DNA of 64,000 nucleotides from Palaemon carinicauda. Its lineage: Eukaryota; Arthropoda; Malacostraca; Decapoda; Palaemonidae. A program made the translations under genes and the position numbers. The notes below the pieces were generated by a model. The model was not told the DNA's origin and did no database searches. It was given only the letters and a program-made list of their open reading frames with translations. Of this stretch, positions 55,741 through 64,000 are shown piece by piece. The DNA lies in contig NC_090726.1 of NCBI RefSeq assembly GCF_036898095.1, positions 34,292,957 to 34,356,956 of the forward strand, given 5' to 3'. Position 1 is the first letter of the stretch. Each line of letters starts with the position of its first letter.

Positions 55741-56370
55741 AAAACAGATATTTCATATATAAACTATAAAAGAACTTATGACAGCGTGTTCAATATACAG
55801 TATATAAATTGCATTCATTTCATTTATTTGGAAGTCCTAAGAAAAATTAAGTAAAACATTAGTAATAACAATATCAACATATAATCAGTACTTGGTAAGA
55901 TTGCTATCGATGCAAAAACTAACCTATACTGTACATAGATGTGTAAATGCGTCTGTTTCTTTATTATGATCAGAGATAAACGTAAACAAAACATTGGTTG
56001 TCCTTTTTTATCGTGCTTTTTGGCGTGATATAAAATCGCCTTTAATATTTGTGCCTGTTTTAGTTTAGGGTACTGTAGTACATGCATTAAGTGTTCTGTA
56101 CATTAAAGGGTAGTTTGTTAACAGTACTACGTAAAGGGAAGGTTTTAAAAGTCTGGATATACATATTAAATAAATACGTAAATATGGTGTCCCTACTTCG
56201 CGGATTTTGAGCTATCGCGGCCGCGTCTGGAACCTATCTACCGCGATAAACGAGGGTTCACTGTATTGGTAAATATAAAGGAGGGCGGGTTTATGCGCAG
56301 ATCTAAAACTGGTATGTACATATGAACGAATGGGAGCGAATACAACCGATCTGTAGAATTACAGTAACAT
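55741..56370. repeat. repeat mosaic inserted in element 6
   Basis: Includes a 'gtgtccctacttcgcggatt' to 'ataaacgagggttcactgta' segment (about 56188-56268) that resembles the TIR of Tigger/pogo-like DNA transposons. It also includes 'aaactggtatgtacatatga' to 'gagcgaatacaaccgat' (about 56305-56350), homologous to 45975-46040 of the palindrome. No gene. Confidence 0.55.
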
Positions 56371-57239
56371 TAACTGTAAGTTTGAACTTTTGAAGTTTTA
56401 CTGATTCAACTACCTAATCATTAACCTTCAGTCTCGCCAATTCCTAACGATTTCTGATTGCTAGCATGCCAATCGCTGATTGCTAGTCAATAACCAGTCA
56501 CCAGCTTGCTGATCACTAGATTGCTGATTGCTAGCTCGTCTTTCTTCTATCTCTGACCCCCAGCTCTCTAGTAGCCAATCGTCAGCTTGGTGATCTCTAG
56601 CTCACCGATCGCCAGTCCTCCATAGTCAGCTGTTGCTAGCTCACCTGTCGCTATTTTACCATTCACTAATTCTCCGATCGCCGATCACTAGATCGCAATT
56701 CACCGATCATTAGCTCAACACTCCAATTGTCTAACCTTTCTTTAACCATACGGTTCTCGATCGTCAGCTTTCCAAGCTACCTTTCAGAGCTTCGAGCGCT
56801 GATCGTCAATGACTTGCCGATCACCAACTAGCGATCATTAAACCATTCTGCTTTTTCTCAGGGCACTCCAAGCTGATCGCCAACTCATTGATTGCCAGTT
56901 TTCCTTGGCTGACTGACCAGACAGCCTTGGTGTGCTTGTCAATTACCATCTTCGGCTCGCAGATCGCCGATTCGCCGATCATCGGGAGTTTGCTGTTCAC
57001 CGGCAGTTCGTCACTCAGACTTTAGTCAACCTCTGCCCGTTGTTCCCTAGATCAGAAGGCAAACAACACACTTCCCGCTACTCGCCGTTCGCCATCACAC
57101 TGATCCACTAAAGCGATTGACAGCCCCATCAGTGGCTTGTCTACAGGTGACTACTCGCAAGCACTCTCCAACTGCACAGTAGCCACGATACCCAGCCCTT
57201 GACCATTATATAACTTTCGCCAGAACGATGCTGTTCAAA

Positions 57240-59840
57240 GGAATAGCATCAACCCCATCAGGGCACATAGTAGGGTCAAGCGTTGCCTTACCCACTTCTA
57301 TCAGTTAAAGGAGTTCTCTCCCAGAGAAGAATCCTTACACAGGGTATCGTGTCCCATCTTTTCCTCCACGAATCAAGACCCTAGCGTCAACAAACTCCTA
57401 TGCGACAGGATCCGCAAGGAGCTGTCCCTTTGGGCCGATATCCACACCATGGAGAAGTTAGGGCAAGGGGTAAGACCACAGGTCTTAATGTGCACGCTGG
57501 GCCCAAAGGACTCCTACTTCTAGGTCCCAAACCATCCATCTTCAAGGAATTATTGGAGATTCAGTCTAGACAACAAGAAATACCAGTTTGGGGCACTGTG
57601 CTTCAGTCTTTCCACAGTACCCATCCTGGGCTCACAGGTTCGGCAACCCATCTCCGTTTTCTGGATGACTGGCTGATCCTAGCAGACTCAGTGGCAACCT
57701 TACGTCAGCAACGAAACTTGTGAAGTTTTTTTTTACCAAGATCTGGTGATCATGGTAAACCTTGCGAAGTCTTCCCTACTTCCCTCTCAGAAGACTGGTA
57801 TATCTGGGAATGATTCTAGATGCCAATCTCCACAAAAACCCTCTCGTCAAAGACAGGATAACGAGGCTTAGAAAGGTCACAAGACCCTCTCTCAAGACGA
57901 GAAGAACTCCTAACCCAGAATGGCTATGTCTCCTCGGACACCTATCATCCCTGGCCCATCTAGTTTCCAACTAGATGGGATTTGTGCTCTCTAGTGGCGG
58001 CTTGAGTCCGAATGGAATCAGGCCTTTTTTTCCCTGGACATTCTGATCCCCATGGGACCAGAGGATTGGATGGACCTCAAAGTATGGGTGGAAGTTGATA
58101 ATCTACTAAGGGGTGTAACCTTCTCATCCTCCCCCCCCCAGACTTGATGCTGTGCTTAGACATATCAAAAGAAGAGAGGAGGGACCATCATGCTGCACTA
58201 CACGACCTCAGGCCTCTGGACAGAGTCCGAAAGTACCTTCACTTAAATTTCTTTAGAGATGAAGGCCAACTTTCCGGTACTTCAACAACTTCATCAGTTC
58301 CTGACGGGCCACTCAGTGATGTGATGTGCGACAACACCACATAGACGCTCACATCAACAAGCAAGAAGGAACTTGCTCGCAGCCTCTTCCCATCTAACAG
58401 TATAAATACCAAGATAAGCCGAAGTCTGCTTAGTACTGCTATCAGCCTGCTTCATTCCAGACTAGAGGAATGTGCTCACTGACAATCTGAGCACAGCATC
58501 TCCGATAAGGTGTACCGAATGGTCTTTGGATTACCTTGTAGCCTACAAAGTCCTGACTTTATGGGGTTCTCCAACTGTGGATCTGTTTGCAACACCACTG
58601 AACCTCAGGCATCCGCTGCATCCCAGTCCTAGACCCCAAGGCTCTTTGGCAAGACGCATGCCAACAACGGTTGGTACAACAACGCCATTTATGTCTTGTC
58701 CCCGTTTTGTCTGACGAGAAGGGTACTCAACAAGGCTAGAACATTGGTCAGCCTCTCAAGGTCTAATAGCTCTGTAATGGCGTTACGCGGAATGGTTTCC
58801 GAACCTTCCTCCAAGAGAACCCTCTCCACGTCACAGACAACCACACTTCCTTATGATTGCACACCTGGAGACTACTCAGCACCTCCTCTCTCAGAGAGTT
58901 TTTTTTGCAATAAGTTGCGAAGAGGTTGTCTGGATATCTGAGGAATTCCTCAGCATCAGTCTATGAGGCAAAGTATAACGTCATCTGTGGTTGGTATCAT
59001 GGGAAAGCGTATCTCTACTCGATATCTGTTCCAGCAATAGCGGAATCTTCGAGTATATCAGTTTCAACAGGCAAAGACGATCACTCAACCTTGAGCCTCG
59101 CCTTCAAACTGAAAGGAAGGGACATCCCCTCATCGCTAGATTTTCCTAACTCATGTGGACTTACAAACGTGTCCTTCCCCAGTCGGAATTGAGACCTCCC
59201 TATTGGAACATGGTTCGAGTTCTCCAGTCTCTATGGAGATCTCCCTATGGTCCACTTCACCAGGCAACAAACTTTGATAGTGGCCAAACGAGTCAAGGAA
59301 CTTCGTGGTCTCTCTTTCGACATTGCCCATTCATGAGAAGGGTGAAAGGCAATGTTCAGTCTTGTCCCTGAGTTTGTTGCTAAGACACTGTCTCCAGAGG
59401 GATCCTAGGCAACAAGTCTCCACTCTGTAACTGAGTATCTAGATCATCTGTTACTGTACCCGGGGGGAGGTTTGAGGCTCTACTTCAGGAGAACGGCAAC
59501 AGCCCACTTGGGTGCTTTCTCTTGTCGTCAGCACTGGGAAACACAAGAGGAGGATTACCAAAACATCATCTCTGCTGGATTCACAGAGTCATCAATTACG
59601 CTCTGAATCCAGATCCTCCTCCAAGACATCGACCCACGATGCCGCCCTTCAAAGCAGATTACTCTATGATGCAGGTTATACAAGCAAGGGTGTGAATGTT
59701 CCAGGTGACTTTCACAAATTTTCTTCTGCAAGACGTGACCCACAGAAACTCGGTACAATCTCTATCGGTCCTGTGGTACCTGCACAAGAGCTGGTTGTAT
59801 ACCTTAAGCTCTTTATTGAGCAAGTCGAAGAAGGTTGAAG
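57240..59840 (+). pseudogene. DIRS pol remnant (RT, methyltransferase-like, YR), element 6
   Basis: Plus-strand fragments in the expected order. RT at 57400-57974 (HLRFLDDWLILA, then YLGMILDANLHKNP). Methyltransferase-like region at 58472-58900 (PTVDLFATPLNLRHPLHPSP, then SPFCLTRRVLNKA). YR at 58930-59840, including FKLKGRDIPSSLDF, PQSELRPPYWNMVRVLQSL and the tail TISIGPVVPAQELVV. The catalytic His/Arg/Tyr positions are not clearly kept. Related to family B but older and more mutated. Confidence 0.82.
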
Positions 59841-60229
59841 TTATTGTTACCTGGCTTTAGTCTGTATGAATGAAAAGGAATGACTGTCTTTTTCTTTTTT
59901 TCATCCTTCCCTCTTATGGGGAAAGCAGCAGCCTGGGTTCTCTGTGTACTGTACCTAGTATTGTGTCAATACTGTTGTGTCCCCATACCCTGGCAAGGTG
60001 GTATTGGGAAAGTCTTGGTCCAACAGTTTTTCCTACAAAGTCTCGGAATAACTTTCACCATGAAAGTCACACTGCTTATCTCAACACATAGCTTGCGTAG
60101 GCCACAGACCTTGCATAGCAGGGTTTAGTGAGGTGTAGGGACTCCTTATATTTAGTACCAAGATATTCAATACAAGGAGCCCCCATATAAAGCCAAAAAG
60201 CCAGATTGGCAGGGACGTGCACTCGCCTA
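59841..60229. other. spacer between YR and ICR of element 6
   Basis: Equivalent to the region between YR and ICR in family B. It contains 'ccccataccctggcaaggtgg', like 'ccacctcgtcagggtatggg' at 17507 in inverse. No separate gene. Confidence 0.6.
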
Positions 60230-60606
60230 ATGGGTGAGTCTCCCCTAATAAATACCGTAGGTTTGTATTCCAGTTACGGAACAAATGACAAATTTGTAGA
60301 AAATTTTTATTTTTCCTAACGATACAATCCTTTAGCTATTTATACAAATTTACCCGCTGACCGTATCCCCCTTGAAGTCCTACTTCCGAGCAAAGTGAGC
60401 AGAATCACAGGTGTATGAGTGGTAGCACTAGCAAGCTACCCCCTTCCCCCCACCCCCCACCCCGCTAACTAGCGGGATGGGTAGTTAATCCTCGGTAAAA
60501 TTTTAATGGCTCGTCTTTTCAGTTTCTCCGAAAATAATACCCCCAAATAAAAAGCTGAAGGTTTGTAACATTAGGAAAAATACAAATTATCTACGAATTT
60601 GTCATA
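60230..60606 (+). repeat. element 6 ICR and 3' terminal segment
   Basis: 'ccagttacggaacaaatgac' then 'aaatttg' at 60271-60297 is the family-B circle-junction sequence (right end joined to left end). About 320 bp later the inverted copy 'aaaatacaaattatctacg' to 'aatttgtca' marks the element's 3' end at 60606. This gives element 6 a defined 3' boundary. Confidence 0.85.
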
Positions 60607-60864
60607 TTCAGTGGCTACTTTCCTCTTGATAACGATAGAAGAGAGACTTTGGCTATGGTAAGGAGCTATTCTAGAAGGACACTCCAAAATCAAACCATTG
60701 TTCTTTAGTTTTGGGTAATGCCATAGCCTCTGTACCATGGTCTTCCAGTTTCTTGGGTTAGAGTTCTCTTGCTTAAGGCACACTATTCTATCTTATTTGT
60801 CTTCCTTTGTTTACTTATTTTTTTTATAGTTTATATAGGAAACATTTATTGCAATGTTACTGTT
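60607..60864. other. non-coding DNA
   Basis: AT-rich flank of element 6 with nothing recognised. Confidence 0.45.
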
Positions 60865-61010
60865 CTTAAGATATTTTATTTTTCCTTGTTTCCCTTCTTC
60901 ACAGGGTTATTTTCCCTGTTGGGGCCCCTGGGCTTATAGCATCCTGCTTTTCCAACTAGGATTGTAGTTTAGCAAGTAATGATGATAATAATAGTAGTAC
61001 AGTAATAATA
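60865..61010 (-). repeat. ATT-linked dispersed repeat, copy 3 (inverted)
   Basis: Inverse of 541-690: 'cttcacagggttattttccc', 'gggcttatagcatcctgctt' and 'aactaggattgtagtttagc', followed by a degenerate triplet tract. Confidence 0.85.
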
Positions 61011-61340
61011 ATGGAGTTCCAGCAATCGCTTCCAGCGCCTGATGTGTCCCCTTTTAAATGATTGCCCTACTGTTTCATACCGCCTTCAGGACTAATGACG
61101 AGACAACACAAACCAGCTGACCAGTCTCCATCTTGCGATCAAATTTCCAATATGCCACTGCTTATGACAGCTCCTAGATAGCAATCACTATTCAGTGTCA
61201 TAGAGCTTCTCAGCTCGCGAGTTTCCCTTCCGAGGTAAAGTTGGAGTCCTCCTTTGAGGAACAGCAAAGAATCGCCAACAGACAGCAACGAGTCGCAGAG
61301 GCCTCGTCTCGTTGGTTCTAGTGCTGGCTATATGGCCAAA
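61011..61340 (+). pseudogene. gag fragment duplicated from element 7-type sequence
   Basis: Parallels 63286-63500 in order: 'tggagttccagcaa', 'ggactaatga', 'caacacaaaccagct', 'atcaaatttcca'. No open frame. It looks like the internal part of another plus-strand gag copy. Confidence 0.65.
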
Positions 61341-61726
61341 ATTCTATAAATCAAATTAAATCTTTTGAAGGGAGATCCTTCCAAAACAGCATGCAACCTG
61401 GGAGGTCCTTAGGTACTTGCACTTGCAGATCCTGTACAGTTAGAGTTTGAGAGGCACTTATTTGAGTTATTGTTTTAAAAAAGTGTGGGCTTACATCCTG
61501 AGTTGGAACCATTACTTCGACTAAATGTAAGGTGGTCTGGGCTTGTTAGGGAAGTCTTGGAACGGGGGAATTGTATGGTTGGTGGATCAGACCATTCTCT
61601 TATTTCCTGGTGCTTTTTATGTGATGGAGGACAGTGAAGTTACCACATTTTAGTTGTTATTAGAAGTTGCACACACTTTTCTGTCGAATTTGAATAAATT
61701 TCATAGTTTAAGTTTGAGTTGTCTCT
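61341..61726. other. non-coding DNA
   Basis: No gene, RNA or repeat recognised. Confidence 0.45.
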
Positions 61727-64000
61727 TTAACATTGTTTGTGATCTTTAAGAAATTTTTGTTCCAACACTAAATACAAACCCTTTTGCAATCAATAGGGAT
61801 ATACTTTTGTTAAAGCTGGAAGACAAGCCATAAGACTTTTAGCGAGGTGTAACCACCCCACTGCTAGTTATCAAGTGGGTAGTACCGGCTTACCTGCTCA
61901 CACACACACCTCTTGTTCTGTTGTCACATTTCACTTTTGGCTTGTTTGAAAATGGACATTTGTCTCTTTTCACCGCCCAATCTTTTTAGACTGGCCTTTG
62001 ACTAATTTGTTCTTTTAGTTTTTTTGTTTAAGTTTTTCAGGTGTGAGTGTTATTGTCACGGAGACGGCATAGTGCCAGGTTTCTCCTCTAGGGCCGATAA
62101 CCTTTTCTTACAATATCTTGCCCTTTGATGCCGGACAATCCTTAGGCTGGAGGACTCCCCCGCTTCCCATAGTGCAGCGGCTCGGTCCTCCTCCACAGGG
62201 GAGTTGTTCTCGGCGTGGATGCACCTTCACTGCATGAAATAGATGTTGCTCGCACCATGTGAGTTTGAAGGCTGAAAGGTCGTTTGTGGCTAACCCAGAG
62301 CGCGTCTTTAGTCTTGCTCCTATATACTGCTGATGAAGCACTCCCTCGTTCTGTGATGGCAGTCAACGGAGGGAGTGCAAAGTCTAAAGCATGTTTCTGC
62401 ACTTCTTGGGGAACACCTTTTTGATTCGCAGGTTAGGTTTTTCTTCCGAGTTGTTTTCTTTAGCGCTAATGATGTCGCACTCCATCATTTGGCTAATACA
62501 CCCGGTGTACTCCATTGTTCAAAGCTGATGACGTCCCTCGTTCTGCACTGGCAGCCGACGCAGGGAGTGCAGAGTCCAAAGCAAGTTCCTGTGGAAGTTG
62601 CTGCTTCTGCCCGTCACCTGCACCTTTAGCAGTTCCTGACGATGGTGCTCTCCCTTGTTCAGAGCTTGCTTAGGCAGCAGAGGAAGGGCAAAGTCCAAAG
62701 CTTGTTCCTGCTACTCATGGTGGACACCTTTCCCATACCTGGGTTCGGCCCTCACCAGAATAGTCTTCGCCACACGTGATTAGGAGAGGGTTATTGACTC
62801 GTCCATGCCTTTCTCTAATCCCTCAGCGTGTGACCCATTGAAGCATGAAGATGTTACTCGCCTCCTGTGAGCTTGATGCTTTCAGCGTCTGTTAGCCTGT
62901 TCTCCTAGCTGTCTCCTCTCGCCCAGCTGACTCTTCTCGCCCAGCTGACTCTTCTCGTCTATCTGACTCATCTCGTCCATCTGACTCATCTCATCTAGTA
63001 GACTTGCCTTGCCCAGTCCTGCAGCTGCTCACAATCGCCCATCAGTGTAATTGCCCGTCAGCTTGCGATCACCCACAATGAGCAGTCAGCTAGCAATTGC
63101 CTGGCAACTCGCGATCTCCCGTCGGCTCGCGATCACCTTTCAACTCAAGATCACCTTTTAACTCAAGATCACCTGTCAGCTCGCGATCACCCATCAGCTA
63201 GCGATCACCCATCAGCTCGCGATCGCCCATCAGCTCGCGATCGCCCATCACCTCGTGATCATCCATCAGCTCACTTCCAGGTTCCTGGAGTTCCAGCAAC
63301 TGCTTCCAGCAACTGACAATTCCTCTACTCTTGATCGCCCTTCTGTTCTCTACTGCCGTTTAGGACTAATGAGGAGGCAACACAGACCAGCTCGTGATCA
63401 GTCTCCAGCTCGCAACCGAGTTTCCAAAATGCTACTGCAGGCCACCTCTTAACAACTTCTAGAATAGCATCATCTATTTAGGGTCACAGCCCTGCCTTCT
63501 GTCTATAACGAACAACACTTCCTGCCTGCGGGTAGAATTGCCAATTGCTGGCGATGAGTATTGGAGGCATTGACTGCTGTGGTGGTCATTTCCGACTTTG
63601 TTCGACCAAAACTTCTGCGGCAAAGATTGCCAGAGTGCAAGTGCAATGCTCTTTCTAGCGAGACTTTCCTCCTTTTTTTACTCGTCATACACGATAGCGC
63701 TGCTTCAACAATTGCTCATTGAGTCTCCTAGCAAGTCTCTTCATCTAGACGACACATGCTAGACTCTTTATCCAGAGCAAGAGCTAGTGCTACCTTATCA
63801 ACGCTAGCTTTCATATCCGCAATAGCACACAGGTGTGCACTACTTCGATGCGCTCTTGACAGCTGGAACACACAGAACTTCAATCTCCGGTTTCTACGGG
63901 TCACGCTACTTCAGTAGCGCTTACCTCGACATGTAGTGGAGGGAGTTTAGCACACACTCCTTTCTTAAAACCTAACCCAGCACTCACCAACGATGGGAGG
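61727..64000 (+). mobile_element. 5' part of a plus-strand family-B-like DIRS element ('element 7')
   Basis: Begins 'ttttgttccaacactaaata', the inverse of the family-B right terminus. A leader with 'gctagttatcaagtgggtag' and 'cacttttggcttg' follows, matching the leaders of copies A-C in inverse ('agccaaaagtgaagtg'). From about 62100 there is gag-like DNA ending in repeats. It continues past the window edge, and no intact frame is seen within it. Confidence 0.65.
62930..63275 (+). repeat. gag repeat arrays of element 7
   Basis: 'gctgactcttctcgcccag' repeats at about 62930-62995, then an 18-bp unit (cagctcgcgatcgcccat) repeated at about 63110-63260. An 18-bp period gives six-residue repeats, as in the minus-strand gag copies. 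Confidence 0.88.

Larger units (their letters stand above)
55271..57100 (+). pseudogene. DIRS gag repeat region, element 6 (continued)
   Basis: Long degenerate array of units such as 'ctagctcgccgatc' and 'ttgctagctcg', resembling the Arg/Ser/Pro repeat DNA of the other gag copies in plus orientation. It is split by the insertion at 55566-56370. No sizeable open frame survives. Confidence 0.6.

Overview
The window is repeat-dense eukaryotic nuclear DNA. Nearly everything that codes here belongs to retrotransposons of the DIRS order, which carry a reverse transcriptase (RT) and a tyrosine recombinase (YR). I found no host protein-coding gene I can support. The repeats (long CT/GA and ATT microsatellites, an ATT-linked dispersed repeat, several DIRS1-like families) suggest a decapod crustacean such as a shrimp or crayfish. 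DIRS1-like elements are known to be common in Decapoda. The species call is inference.

Layout. 1-5140: AT-rich non-coding DNA with microsatellites and a 4-copy 103-bp tandem repeat. 5140-29390: a stack of DIRS elements. Three head-to-tail partial copies of one family (here 'family B'; copies A, B and C) form the scaffold. A near-intact 6.8-kb element of a second family ('element 1', family A, minus strand, 6752-13569) sits in copy A. A degenerate 7.9-kb family-B element ('element 3', 17095-24996) and a 3.9-kb deletion derivative ('element 4', 25452-29347) sit in copy C. 30215-44362: a second family-A element ('element 2'), recently broken by point mutations. Its right inverted terminal repeat (ITR) is split by a 7.5-kb family-B element ('element 5', 36816-44349) carrying a 5S-rRNA-derived segment. 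44680-48386: an approximately 3.7-kb imperfect palindrome with no coding content. 48387-52360: AT-rich DNA. 52362-60606: a decayed plus-strand DIRS element ('element 6') with secondary insertions. 61727-64000: the 5' part of another plus-strand copy ('element 7'), running off the window.

How the parts work together. In DIRS elements a Gag-like protein packages the RNA. A polyprotein with RT, RNase H and a DAM-like methyltransferase region makes the DNA. The ITRs and an internal complementary region (ICR) allow circle formation, and the YR integrates the circle without target-site duplication. Element 1 shows all these parts with open reading frames. Because the elements interrupt each other at readable junctions, empty sites and relative insertion order can be reconstructed inside the window.
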